Source: Terana coerulea (lineage: Eukaryota; Basidiomycota; Agaricomycetes; Polyporales; Phanerochaetaceae). From it: a DNA stretch of 64,000 nt. The notes beneath the pieces were generated by a model, which was not told where the DNA came from, did not search any database, and saw only the letters and a program-made list of their open reading frames with translations. Within the stretch, counting starts at the first letter, position 1. Each line of letters starts with the position of its first letter. The stretch covers positions 116,681 to 180,680 of the forward strand of contig JAKOGH010000711.1 in assembly GCA_024811115.1 (NCBI GenBank), given 5' to 3'. This document shows, piece by piece, positions 46,895-58,395 of the stretch. The position numbers and the translations under genes are program-made.

Positions 46895-48080
46895 ATTATT
46901 TTCGAAGTGACTGAGTGACGGCAAACCTTAGATAATGAGTAGTGTGAACTTAGTGGCACAAACGATAGCAAGCGGAGGATTCGACTCACGAGAGGGGTCA
47001 TATAAGCAGTGATACAAGAGAGTTCTCGTAAAGCTCCAAGCAATTTGGTTGACCATTCACCAGAGCCAATGACCGTCAACTCCCGCTCGGACGCCCTTTC
47101 CCATATCCCAAATGGCCCTGCAGTGGATACGACGTAGTCAACAGCACTGGTGGATTTGTTAGATATTGTAAGGCTGACATCTATGATTTGCTCATATCAT
47201 GGCGGTTGAGTCCACCTCGGCAAGGTTATTATATGCTAGTAGAGACTTGTGCCGAGTTCCTTGAAGACCTCAGCTCGATCCTCGGGGAGTTTGTTACCGA
47301 AGAGACGGACACAGCGTGAAGGCGATGACCACCCGACGCCAGGAAGGAATCTGGCGCGCAACGGGTCGCATATAGGGGAATGGAGCTGCCGTTCGTTCAC
47401 TAATCGCGTTGCTGCTCTCCAAAGCAGCTCGCCGACTTCGAGAGCCTGCGTCGTTTTGGTGTCGTGAAGGCTTTATTGCCGGGAACAGCCTACGCCTCAG
47501 GTCTGAGACGGTTGCTATGGGTTTAGAGATGATTCCTCCGTCAAGAACAGAGAGTATAGCTCACGTTCTGGATGGTGTAGAGTTGGTAATGGTCGACGGT
47601 CTACACACATCGGTTGGGGAGCTCGAGACGACTCGGTGGCGTCACCGGATGTGGTAAAATCTGAACCACGTGGAAAGCACATGGTCAAAATAAGCGCTAA
47701 CCCCTGCCCGAGTCGTCTTGAAATACTTTCCTAAGCCTCCTAAACCTATCGCCCGCTCAGACCAGGCATTATCAAAATCCGCACAAACCAGTGCATTGAG
47801 GAGCCGTATTGCTTCCCGCTCCGCGGCAGTGTGTGGGGTGAATTGCTATTATAAATACATTTTGATATTTATGTGGGTATCCAACGAAATGCGCTCAAGA
47901 TGCATAATTTACACTAACGTAGTGAGTTGCAACTGCATTCTCGCTACGAGGTAACCACATGGACACCCTCTGTCGTCTTTTTGGTATATGGTGGTGGCGC
48001 TGTTTCCTGGTATACTGACTCTGGCAGGACTGTGGATGGATGCTCGTTTACGGTAGCAGGCCTAGATATTCTGAACCACG
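46895..48080. other. Region between membrane copies A and B
   Basis: A minus-strand open stretch at about 47249-47470 (EVGELLWRAATRLVNERQLH) looks like a coding remnant of unknown family. From about 47830 to 48080 the sequence repeats that at 55150-55390, as the shared 3' flank of copies B and D. Confidence 0.4.
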
Positions 48081-49271
48081 TCAACACCCGCGATCTTGTA
48101 CAGTGCTTAGCAAACGAACGCACCTCTGAGTCCCATGATGACTCGAGCGGCTATCCCATGCTCGCACTGGAAAGTCGTCAATGGCATCGACAGTAGCGTT
48201 TGGGTACGACAGTGTGGTCTGACTGAGCGCCCTGCCTCCATCTCTTAGAGTTGAGCCGCTGTGACTGCCTACGGCCCATTCGTCAGGTGTGCTTCCGTCC
48301 ATTAAATCCCACGTGTTTCGCTTCACTCGAGATGGCATGATGGGATGTACCCGACGGCGATGGACCCATAGCAAGACCATGCCAATGAAAAGACAGGGCA
48401 AGATTGTTGCGAGACAGATGGTCAGAATTTTGGTGTTTCCTGCGAGTGTATGCGACATTCTGGATAATCCTCCAAGCGAAGTCGGAGCGATAGCATTTGA
48501 GCTAGATGGAGCGGAGAAAGTCGCACCAATGGATGAAGTGGTGGAATCGATAGGCCAAAAGATGTGCCTTCACTATAATGGTATGAGAAGAGAGAAGTTG
48601 TTGTCGATGGACTGCTATGTGCAGATGAGCTTGGAGGCACAGATGTGGTTACGGCATCGGCAGAGGTCGAATATATGACGTAGTCGAGGAGTAAAAGCGA
48701 TCCGTTACCGCCGTGCCCGTTCTGTAACATAAATGAATGGGGTGCTTGAGGAAGGGTGCTATTGTGATAGAGAAGGAAGTTGAAGGTGTAGCTCGGCTGG
48801 CCATCGGGGGCTAAGATGAAGCTTCCAACTTGCTCGTCGTCGATATAAAAGAGCATGTAGGAATTGCTACCGGGATTAATGGTAGAATGTGATAGTATGC
48901 CATAGACATAGATTGCGGACCCTATCAGCGTGAATAATGTAAGGTGTTGTTATTGGCATACTGGACACTACACACTTACCAGTAAAGGCAAAGGTCGCAT
49001 TTTGTGGGATACCTCTAATGTCTTTTTGACTCGCGTCGTACGTGGTGTCGTGCCAAGTATTCATGAATGCCTGGCTTGGGTCGGGTTGAGCCTGGCAGCC
49101 TGCACATCCCGCGCCAGCCCATCCGCCATCGGTATAGTTGAAGGCAGCGCCAGTGAAAGGGTCTGTGCCACTGTCGTCGACGGTAACATTCGTTAGCTTG
49201 ACCGCGGTTGAACATTGGAACACGGTGAAGAGAAACAGTGCTGCGCACAGCTTTCGCAAGAGTAAGATCAT
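48081..49271 (-). CDS. Single-pass membrane protein, copy B
   Basis: The signal peptide MILLLRKLCAALFLFTVFQC is clear. The ectodomain follows: LTNVTVDDSGTDPFTGAAFN, GGWAGAGCAGCQAQPDPSQA, NTWHDTTYD and PQNATFAFTG. A 58-bp intron (48922-48979) leads to SAIYVYGILSH, LFYIDDEQVGSF and LLLLDYVIYST. The helix ILTICLATILPCLFIGMVLLW and tail are in another frame, so a short intron or a frame slip lies between about 48480 and 48640. Tail motif LSYPNATVDAIDDFP is shared with copies D and E. It is the left member of a divergent pair with BTB copy 2. Confidence 0.75.
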
Positions 49272-50089
49272 ATAGAGTGGTGTTACTTGAGCCTGTCCAA
49301 GCAATGGAGTGCTGAGGGCTTGAAGGTGCCCGACGATGTTGCAGGAGTGGGTGTCAGCACGTCAAGCTAACTAAAGAACCTTATATTCAAGTTGAAAACG
49401 CCTGCGGTAGGGCACCTTCGTCAACACTCTATCCTCTTAGCTTGACGACAATGGAGTACAGGTACTAGATGACACTTATTCAGAGCACAAATCTGAGTTC
49501 AATAGTCCTCTTACAGTTTGCATAATGATTGAACTTGTGTATGCAGTCGTGCCTAGCGCAAGAGCAATCAGTTCAATCAGTTGAGTTATCCCCTCCGAAC
49601 ACAGAACTATCACACTATCAGTCACCCTTAAGATGAAAATGTAGAGCAGCGCCTTGACGGAGCGCTTGGAGTGGCCATAGCTACTTCCGCCGTCGCAGTA
49701 GGATAACTCGATTGAACTCGCCGACTACCATATTGGTCAGCTTGATGTCCGTAGCATCATTTGACGCAACCCACGCACTGCTTATTGGGCTATCGAAGGT
49801 CATCTCCTTGCTGCTTAGGCCGGTCGGCGTTTTGTTATCAATGAGGGGCACAAACTCTGATAAGTCTACAGGATACATCAGCTGCATGGGGCGGTACACT
49901 GTGCGCAGCTCGTAGGTCTTGCCCCACGCCCTTCTCCGCCTGCACGAAATGAGTGAAGAATACAACGACGTGGGGATTACATTGAGGGGCCAGTAGCAGC
50001 GGAACGGCCTGGTCCCATCGGAGTTGGCAGGTGGAAGACTGCTTCACTGTCTCAAGAGTCAGTCGCTTATAGATTTACGTCTCAGTGTC

Positions 50090-51128
50090 AGCGCACCTAG
50101 CAGTGCCCCGTCTACACCACCTAGTGGCATAACCAGATCCAGCTGGCAAACTCTCTATTTCCCGGACGGAGACGTGGTACTGTTTGCAAAGGCGTCGTCG
50201 ACAGAAATCAAAGTGTTCCGCGTTCACCGCCTATTTGTTTCATTCCACTCAGCAATTCTTCGCGATTTGGTCTCTGCTGCCACGGATGGGAGCTCGGGCG
50301 AGCAGTGCAATGGGATGTCGGTCGTAGAGCTGTTGGAAGAGGACGTTGCGGAGGACGTGGCCAGCTTGCTTGAGGTCATATACGATCTTTCGTGAGTGAT
50401 TCCCCTTCCGCACCGCACCTCGATTAACTCTATCCCGCAGCGCCCTGACGCGAAAGCTGGAAGCCGAACGACGCTCCGACATACCCCTCACCGTATCTGG
50501 TCTTCTTGACATCTCCATAAAGTACGCCGTCAAAGGCGTCCCCGATGCCATCTAAGAGCATGTTCGGAAGGAATGGCCGGTCACCCTCGGCCAGTGGGAT
50601 GTTCGGCATCTGGAGCTCAGTACGTCGACCACGCCACACGATATCCTCCCCGATGCGGTCTCCGCGATCCAGTTTGCGACGACGTACAATATTCCCAGTA
50701 TCATTCCTGCGGCATTCTATCAGCTTGTCATCACATCCACACGCAACGACTGGCACGAACCTCCGTCGAGTAACCGCAGTGCTGCTCGATGGTATACCCT
50801 CGATGACTGCAACGCCGTTCGATTTTCGAAGGGCCGAGATGCCCTTCGCGACTATTACTTCAAGTTCTCCAATACGTCGAGTCTCGGCGGCTGTCCAAAC
50901 GGAGATAAGCCGTGCGACTTCTCCACCGTCATCACGGCGGTCAAGTTCTCCGCGGTGAGCAACCATCTGGACTACCTGAACGCGCTTGAAGCATTCGGAC
51001 GCCGGTGCAGCCATCTTTACGCCTTCTGCCCCGCCTGCGACACGCGAGCTCGGCAGCGCTTCACACAGCTGAGACAGGAGATCTGGGAAAAACTTCCACA
51101 GTTCTTTACGGTAGAAGCTGGGGAATAG
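50090..51128 (+). pseudogene. BTB/POZ protein, copy 2, with in-frame stop
   Basis: Homologue of BTB copy 1. BTB core: WQTLYFPDGDVVLFAKASS, VFRVHRLFVSFHSAILRDLV and EEDVAEDVASLLEVIYDLS; after an intron (donor GTGAGT at about 50393) SALTRKLEAERRSD and GLLDISIKYAVKGVPDAI. A TAA at 50553-50555 stands where copy 3 has AAG (Lys). Downstream the frame stays open to the normal end (RWYTLDDCNAV, CSHLYAFCPACDTRAR, FFTVEAGE*). No clear ATG starts the first exon. So the gene is probably broken, or the stop is a sequence error of a different kind from the homopolymer shifts elsewhere, since two bases differ. Confidence 0.75.
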
Positions 51129-51804
51129 AAGAATTAACTCACATAGAATCAGCAGCTCGTAAGCAAATGCCTCTCCTCAGTAGGTTTGTTAGTAGTACCA
51201 CGGACGCTATACACAGTAGGCTTCAGTGGAGAGTTAAGTCGATAGCTCATTCATGTACATCACCACTGATACTCGCTTATTTTCAGGGAAGCTGTAATAT
51301 ATTGTGCTCCGTTTATGGTGTACAGGCTCTCATGCAGCGCAGGTACTTGATAAAATAAATATCATTGAATAATTATTAAATCTGAAAACCACCGTGGCGC
51401 GCAAGCCGCCAGTCAGTAAATGGATTCAAAATGACACTGGCGATACTCACTATATGACATAGAGCTCGGCATCCGCCACCAAATAGACCCTCATTGCTCA
51501 TCGCAGTTGCCGCAGTTAGTATGCACAACCGACCTCCGAGGCGTCTGTGCACGTTGCGGTCCCATTGCCCGCAGAACGCGGTTTGGTGGGCTGCTGATAT
51601 GTATACCAATGATGCGATAGCCTAGTCAAAGTCATATAAGTCAGTGTTAGATCTTACAAGCTTAACAGTAGTGTTCATACCGAGTAAGCGATGCGGACAT
51701 GTCTTCAACAGAGCTTTTCGCGGAATCTTCGGTCATACCCGCGCCGCCGCGCAGGTGAATAATGGGTGCGTCAGGCTGGACAGAGGTTGGTACTCCCAGC
51801 AGTG

Positions 51805-52718
51805 TCAACGCCGGAACCACCGCCGGGACGCAACTCGTGAGGCGCCGAACGTTGCAAGTCCAGCTCGGAAGAGCACCTTAGACACGCGCGACGACGACGG
51901 TATCTTTGCATGCACGCGACCACCAGAAGAATGGATGCCACCAGGCAAGATCGTCGCAAGGCAGATGATCATGGTCATCTTGTTGTCGGGGGTCTCGTGT
52001 AAGGCGGCCGTTCGGGATGTTGAGGGCTCCGACTGAGGCACGAACTGAGCTGAAGTGGATGAAGGCGGTAAATCGTCTAGGGATGAGTAAGTGGGATGAG
52101 CCGGGGGTGCGGTTGCGGATGCTGATATGATTGGGGGCGCGGACTTGACGGTCGTTGTGTAAATGAGGTAATCAAGGAGTAACAGGGAGATGTTGCCACC
52201 AAACCGGCCGTTTTGCAGCACGAATGTGTGTCTTGACTGAGGCAGTGACGTGTTGGCATAGAGAAGATGGTTGGGGGTGTATATGGAGGAATTATCGGGT
52301 GCCCACGAAAAATTGCCAACTCGCTCGTCGTCAATGAAAAATTGCAGATCTGCAGGGCTAACGGGATTAATTGTCGAATGCGATAGTATACCGTAGACAT
52401 AAAGCGCAGAGCCTGTATCAGCCATTACAATCCTCAGTATGTGGGAGACAAAGTCTACTTGAGAACCTTACCATTGAAGTTAAACGTAGCATTTTGAGGG
52501 ATCTTCCTTGTGCCGGGCAACGTCGGGTCGAAGGTCGTGTCGTGCCACGTCTCCATGAAGGCCTGTGTAAGATTCGGTCGAGCCTCGCAGCCATCGCATG
52601 GCCCGTTCGCCCAGCCATTGGATGTGTACTGGAGTGAATTGCCGGTGAAAGAGTCTACTCCGTCATCGTCAACAGTGACATTGACTTGCATGCTTGCGGG
52701 AGAAGGCTCCGAATGCAT
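51805..52718 (-). CDS. Single-pass membrane protein, copy C, frame shift in membrane helix
   Basis: Exon 1 (ending near 52471) gives NVTVDDDGVDSFTG, GWANGPCDGCEARPNLTQA and PQNATFNFNG; exon 2 gives SALYVYGILSH, QFFIDDERVGNF and LLLLDYLIYTT. The helix starts MTMIICLATILP, then shifts frame. The alternative frame continues ILLVVACMQRYRRRRAC, matching a second copy of this tail at 57.99-58.4 kb (VAFLLLVTAWMQRYRRRGAC). One extra base near 51945 explains it. The 57.99-58.4 kb tail belongs to this subfamily rather than to B/D/E. No signal peptide is visible at the apparent start. Possibly a pseudogene. Confidence 0.65.
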
Positions 52719-53929
52719 TTAAAAGCAGTAAAGGAGGTAGGGCCTAGTGAGTTGTGCGGTAGCGAGCTCTGAGTCAAAGAATCCAATATTACACGGAGAA
52801 GCTCGGTCAAGATTGAAGATAACATACCACAGATACTCGCCGAGGACGAAGTGCTATGTGCAGCTTCAGTGGCGTACGTTCTATTCTTTTATATGTATGT
52901 GACAATGTTCTATGCCGATGCATCTTTACCGAGGAGGGCACGCAGCCTCGTCATCCCCGAGCAACAAGGACGTGGCATGGAGGCAGCCAGAGCCTCTTGG
53001 ATCCGCCTCAGCCACAAATTGGCGATAACCGCAAATTGGAAATGCAGTGCAATTCAATAGTAGTCGTAAGGCCACTCGGAAGGGCTGAGCGCAGGGTATC
53101 CAGGCCGAGGCTGTAAGTGGTTGCCAAGCGCGAGCAAGCTACGAGCTCGAGGGAGGCCACGTAGCAGCCCTAACCCCACCGGAAGCGCCACAATGACTCG
53201 GCGTCTGGATCTTGATCCAGGCTTGAATCGGCGGGGCGGGGCTGACGGCGGGATTGATGGAGCGTCGCCTATTCCTGAGCAGACCGCTTGACATAAACCA
53301 CTGACTGCTCTGTCCCCTTCTGTCCCGGACTTCTCGCCTCAGACCGTGCGTACGCCCTAGTGCATCTACTCTACTCGTCTCTCGTCCTTGTAGTAGGCCA
53401 GCTGTGATGACGTCGCGCTACTCTGGCCGCTCTCCAGTACACTGCGACCCTTGACCGACCTGCAAATCGCATCCACTCTGCTCGCAGAAAGGCCACTCAC
53501 AGTTTCGCGGCTATGTAACTCAAGCGCGTTTCCATGTCTAGGAGCCAGCTTAGTCACTACCTGGCCATAGTGAACTGTAAAGATCACGGGGCTGCCATGA
53601 TCAAGAGTGCCTCTATCGTACAAGATGTCACCTAGACGGAAGTGTCACCGGTGCGGTACACACCTCTTTGTTGGCATAATCGCTCCTCATACCCTTTCGT
53701 GCAACGCAGTCTATCTATGGTAAATAGCAACGCAAGCAAGGGTAGGAAATAATGATTAGCATGTGTAAGCAACCGCTATTTTCTTGGCGCTGTTAACGAC
53801 GGACTGCTATAAATATGCTTGAGCATGATGCATGATGTGGCGAACTAGACAAAAGAAACATACGAAGAACAAATGGTGTTTTCCCCATAACACCTTGTAT
53901 GGCTCATTACCGGAAGCTCGTACGTCTCG
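52719..53929. other. Intergenic region without a supported gene
   Basis: Short frames only. A GC-rich stretch around 53195-53265 (GGATCTTGATCC palindrome, CGGCGGGGCGGGG) is the only compositional feature. Confidence 0.45.
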
Positions 53930-55151
53930 GGCTTATAAGTGCATCGTTTATCCCCTAATAACCACGGTCAGAACCGGTCTAGGTCGCCATATTGCCCTAG
54001 GAGCTCTACAACGTGGGGATAAGGTGATCGCTAGATGAGGGCGTATTCTTTTCCCAAACCTGCGGATCCCAGTGAATATGGTGCCGACGCAATATCGCGG
54101 AACGGGCGGTTGGAATACACGGGCGGATTGATGTTCTTGTGAACAACGCAGGTAAGCTTCCGTTTCTACCTCAACATGAATGCGAAGCAGATGTACTTGC
54201 TGCAGATTACATCGAAGTCGGCGCCCTGGAAGAACTCTCGTATGCGTCGAATGATGTGCTCATGAGGCCCTCGATGCTTACCATTAGCATTGCTTATTTC
54301 AGTCCTGAAGAAACCTTCAATCAGTACAAGTCAATTGCTTGCGTTGGATGCACGAAGCTTTGTCGACGTCATAGTCCTCCATTGTCCAGCACGAACGTCC
54401 TGGCCCCATCGAATGTCGCGCAAGCGTTTCTACCGTGCATACATGCGAGCTCGTAAATCTGGAACAGTGGTGTGGATAGGTTCGTTGGGTGGTTTGCCGT
54501 GAGCATTTTTATGTATGGCACTGATGATCAAATCGATTGCTCACGACAATACTCAGTGGCGGTGTCGCCTACGGACTATACAGCTCGACCAAGTCCGCCA
54601 TACGCTGTACGTTGTATCAGCTGTCTTCAAGAAGGTATTGACTCGGCTTCTATTAGGTATCTCCGAGTCACTGCATTAAGAGATCTCTCCATTAGGTCTT
54701 CGCAGCCTGTGCTTCGAGCTCGATTACTTTCGAACCAGTTTTCTCACGCCGGATCATCGCAGCACTACAGAGTGGCTCATACCTGACTAGTATCAAGGTG
54801 TCGCCGATAGCACTGTGTCCACCCATGCTGGTATGTGCAATGAGCTTATGCTCTACGATAAGTGCTAACTAACTGTTGTCCTCTAGCGTACAGCGGAAAC
54901 TAGCCTGGCGACCCGAAGCGGGGCGTCAAGGCCATTCTTGACGTCGTGCGAGCCGAAGGCTGCGCTGCGGGTAAAGCCTTTGTCCCACATACAATTGTCC
55001 TCGGAAGCGACTGCTACAGTGTGGTGAAGAAGGCGTGCGAGGATGAGTTACAGCGCATAGAGGACTGGAAGGAAGTCAGCGTCAGCACCGACTTTCTTTG
55101 GGAGCTCATAGTAGCCAAGGTGCATCCTGTTCTGCAGTGGTATATGGGGTG
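53930..55151 (+). pseudogene. Short-chain dehydrogenase/reductase pseudogene
   Basis: Pieces of a classical fungal SDR lie in order but in several frames: TGLGRHIALGALQRGDKVIA (NAD-binding), RIDVLVNNAG followed by a plausible intron, VGALEELS and PEETFNQY across another intron, NVAQAFLP, then RARKSGTVVWIGSLGG, YGLYSSTKSAIR (active-site YxxxK) and a tail GVKAILDVVRAEGCAAGKAF and CYSVVKKACEDELQRIEDWK. The first glycine motif is damaged. A 4-base duplication seems present near 54440 (CCGTGCATACATG). The TSG start and the segment after the first exon are degraded. Unlike the single homopolymer slips in other genes, lesions here are several and varied, so it is a true pseudogene in my view. Confidence 0.75.
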
Positions 55152-55389
55152 AATTGCTAGCATCAATACATTGTGGTGTTTAGATTGATCTCCAACAGGA
55201 TGTGCTCAAAGTGCATAATTTACGCTAACGTGGTGAGTTACGACCGCATTGTCGCTACGAGATAAGGACATGAATGCCCTCAGTCGTCGTTGTCGGTATA
55301 TGGCGGCGGCGCTGTTTCCTGGTATGCTGACTCCTGTGGTACTGTGGGTAGATGCTCGTTCACGGCTGGCCTAGACATTCTGAACCGCA

Positions 55390-56598
55390 TCAACACCGGC
55401 GACCGTGTACAATGCCTTGCAAAGAAACATACCTCGAGCTCTGAGTTTCATGATGACTCGAGCGACCATTCCATGCTGGTTCTCGTGCTGGTAATGGAAA
55501 GTCGTCGACGGCGTTGACGGTAGCGTTTGGATACGACAATGGGATCTGACTGAGCGGCCAGCCACCATTTCTCGAGGCAGAGCCGCTGTGACTGACAATG
55601 GATCTCTCGTCAAGTTTGCTTCTACCGATCAAATCCCATGTATTCTGCTCCACATGAGATGGCATGGCGGGATGTACCCGACGGCGATGAACCCATAGCC
55701 AGACTAGGCTTATGAAGAGACATGGAAAAATCGTCGCAAGACAAATGGCCAGAATTCTGGCGTTGCCCGTGAGTGGATGGAGCTTTTTGGAAGAGCTTCC
55801 AGGCGCAGTCGAAGTAGTAAGCGCACTTAAGCTGGATCGAACAGAGGAAACTGCATCGATGGACGGAGTGGGAGGCAAAGAAAAGATAACTTCCCTGTAA
55901 TGGTATGGGAGGAAAGTGTCATCAGCGGACTGTTACGCGCAGATAAGCTTGGGGGCACCGACGTGGATGTCACAGTATCGATGGATGTCGAATATATGAT
56001 ATAGTCGAAGAGTACAAGTGATACATTACCTCCAATATGCCCGTTCTGCAACATAAACGTATGGAGTGTATGAGGCAGGGTGATATTGTGATAGAGAAGG
56101 AAGTTGAAGGTGTAGCTTGACGTGCCATCGGGGGCCAAGATGAAGCTTCCGACTTGCTCGTCGTCGATATGGAAGAGCATGTTAGAGTTGCTATTCGGAC
56201 TACCACTGGTAGTATGCGAGAGTATGCCATAGACATAGATTGCGGAACCTATCAGCGTAAGTAACGTAAGGTGTCATTATTGACATACTAGACGCTACGT
56301 ACTTACCGGTAAAGGAGAAAGTCGCATTTTGTGGGATGCTTCTGATCCCTTTATCATCCGGGCTGTAAGTGGTGTCGTGCCAGGTATTCATGAATGCCTG
56401 GCTTTGATCAGGCTTGGCTAGGCAGCCTACACAACCTGCATCAGCCCATCCACCATGGGTGTAGTTAAACACGGCGCCCGTGAAAGGGTCTGTGCCACTG
56501 TCGTCGACGGTAACATTCGTAAGCTTGGCCGCTGTTGCAAGTTGGAGAGAGATGAAGAGAAGTTGGGCTTCGCGCAGCTGCCACAAGAGTGAAAGCAT
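55390..56598 (-). CDS. Single-pass membrane protein, copy D
   Basis: Signal peptide MLSLLWQLREAQLLFISLQL, ending near ATA, then LTNVTVDDSGTDPFTGAVFN, GGWADAGCVGCLAKPDQSQA, NTWHDTTYS and PQNATFSFTG. After the usual intron come SAIYVYGILSH, LFHIDDEQVGSF and LVLFDYIIYST. A frame change separates this from the stalk, the helix ILAICLATIFPCLFISLVWLW and the tail LSYPNATVNAVDDFP. CATACCATTACAG at the change looks like a splice acceptor, and the same place in copies B and E reads CATACCATTATAG and CATACCATCACAG, so an intron of about 65 bp is likely. Very close to copy E and left member of a divergent pair with BTB copy 3. Confidence 0.75.
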
Positions 56599-56794
56599 AT
56601 GGAGCGGTTGTAATGGCCCCGGTTCAACAAACGGAATGTCGTAGAGCTTGAAGGTGCTTACGATAAAGTTGAAGGGGTGAGTGTGAGGGCGACGAATCTT
56701 GTATATAAACCGACACAGCCGGCAGTTGGGAACTTTCGCCAACACCATATTCCTCCGAGTTGACGACAGCATTGTACAGGTACTAGTACTACGA

Positions 56795-57440
56795 CGGGGT
56801 ACCGGTTGTTGGGCTTCCAGAGGAAGGCATTGCGGAGGATGTGGTGAGCTTAGTTGAGGTCATATACAATCAGGTCATATACGTTCCGTGATTTTCTACT
56901 CGTAACGCACCTCGATTAACTCGGCCCTGTAGTGCCCTGACGCAAAGGTTGGAAGCCGCGCGCCACGCTGACATATCCCTCATTATTTTTGGTCTTCTTG
57001 ACATCTCTATAAGGTACACCGTCAAAGGAGTCCCAGATGCAATCAAGGAGGATTTTCAGAAGGAATGGCCGGTCACTCGCGACCAGTGGAAAATTCGGCA
57101 CCTCGAGCTCAGTACATCGACCACACGGCATGACTCACTCCCCGAGGCGGTCTCTGCGATCGACATCCCCAGTATTCTTCCTGGGACATTCTATCAGCGC
57201 GCCATCACACCCACACGTAACGACTGGCGCGAACCTCCCTCGGGCGAACGAAGCGCTGCTCGCTGGTACACTCTCGATGACTGCAACTCAGTTCAATCTG
57301 CGATGGGCCGAGATGCAGCTTGCACTTATTACTCCTCTAACGCATCGAATCTCGGCAGTTGCTGCCATGGGTTGCAGTAGTGCGACACCTCCGCCATCGT
57401 CACGGAGATCGACTTCCCCGCGGTGAGCAACGACATAGAC
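56795..57440 (+). pseudogene. BTB/POZ protein, copy 3, lacking its 5' half
   Basis: It begins abruptly inside the BTB domain (GVPVVGLPEEGIAEDVVSL) right after ACAGGTACTAGTACT, a word that in copy E sits upstream of a full BTB start. So about 400 bp, including the start, were deleted. Exon 2 reads ALTQRLEAARHADIS, GLLDISIRYTVKGVPDAIKE, EWPVTRDQW and ARWYTLDDCNSVQSAMGRDA. Compared with copy 2 it lacks seven residues (QFATTYN region) and ends early. Not expected to give a working protein. Confidence 0.8.
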
Positions 57441-57989
57441 TGACTGAGGGAATTTGCGCAATAATTCCACAGCTCTTGACGGGAGAAGTGGAGGAACAGA
57501 AGAGTCAACTCACCTGAAATCAGTAACTGGTAAGCAAATGATTCTCTTCAGGTTTATCAGTAGTAGCACAGACGCTATACGCAGTAGGCTTCAGTGGAGA
57601 ATTAACTTGGAAGTCATTCCTAAACATCACCACTAGTGCTGGGTTATCTTCTGCAAAGCTGTAATATGTTATGTTCCGTTTACTGTGTGCTACTTCTCGT
57701 GCAGCGCAGGTACTTTCGAAAATAGATATTATTGAATAAATATCAAGTCTGAAACCCATCGTGACGCGCACGCCGTCAGTTAATATATATATCCACAATG
57801 ATAATGGTGGTACTTACTACAAGGTACAGAGCTCTGCCTCCGCCGTCAAATATTCTTTCATTGCTCGTCGCAGCTGCCGCGGTCAGTATGCACAGCCAAT
57901 CTCCGAGGCGCATGTGCACGTTACAGTCCCGTCGCCCGCAGAACGCGGCTGGGTGGGCTGTTGATATATGTACCAATGCCGTGATAGCC

Positions 57990-58395
57990 TAGCCAAAGCC
58001 ATACAAGTAAGTGATTGAGCTTGCAAACTTCACAGCAGCATTCGTACCGAGTAAGCGAGGCGGACATATCTTCAGCGGAGCTTTTCGCGGGATCTTCGGC
58101 CATGCCTGCGCCGCCACGTAGGCGAATAATGGGTGCGTCACGCTGAACAGAGGTGGCACCTCCAGCGGCGTAAACGCCGTAACCACTGTCGGGGCGCAAC
58201 TCATGAGGAGCCGGACATTGCGAGTCAAGCTCTGAAGCGCACTTCGGACACGCGCCGCGGCGGCGGTACCTCTGCATCCAAGCGGTCACCAAAAGCAGAA
58301 ATGCCACCGGCAAGATGGTCGCGAGGCAGATGATCAAGGTCATCTTGTTGTCGGAGGTCTCGTGCAATGCAGACGTTGCGGTCGCTGGCCCGACA
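57990..58395 (-). pseudogene. Orphan C-terminal tail of a copy-C-type membrane protein
   Basis: The frame reads SALHETSDNKMTLIICLATI with LPVAFLLLVTAWMQRYRRRG, ACPKCASELDSQCPAPHELR and RLRGGAGMAEDPAKSSAEDM. This is the helix and tail of the copy C subfamily, without ectodomain. It lies directly against the tail of copy E; the join is near 58385-58400, where GACGTTGCGGTCG changes to CCGACATTCTGAACC. It is followed (57480-57990) by sequence matching 51150-51620, so a block spanning BTB copy 2 and the copy C tail was duplicated as one piece. Confidence 0.7.

Noticed and set aside
47249..47470. Minus-strand enzyme fragment
   Set aside because: Protein-like composition, but too short and not assignable to a family; kept only as a remark in the intergenic entry.
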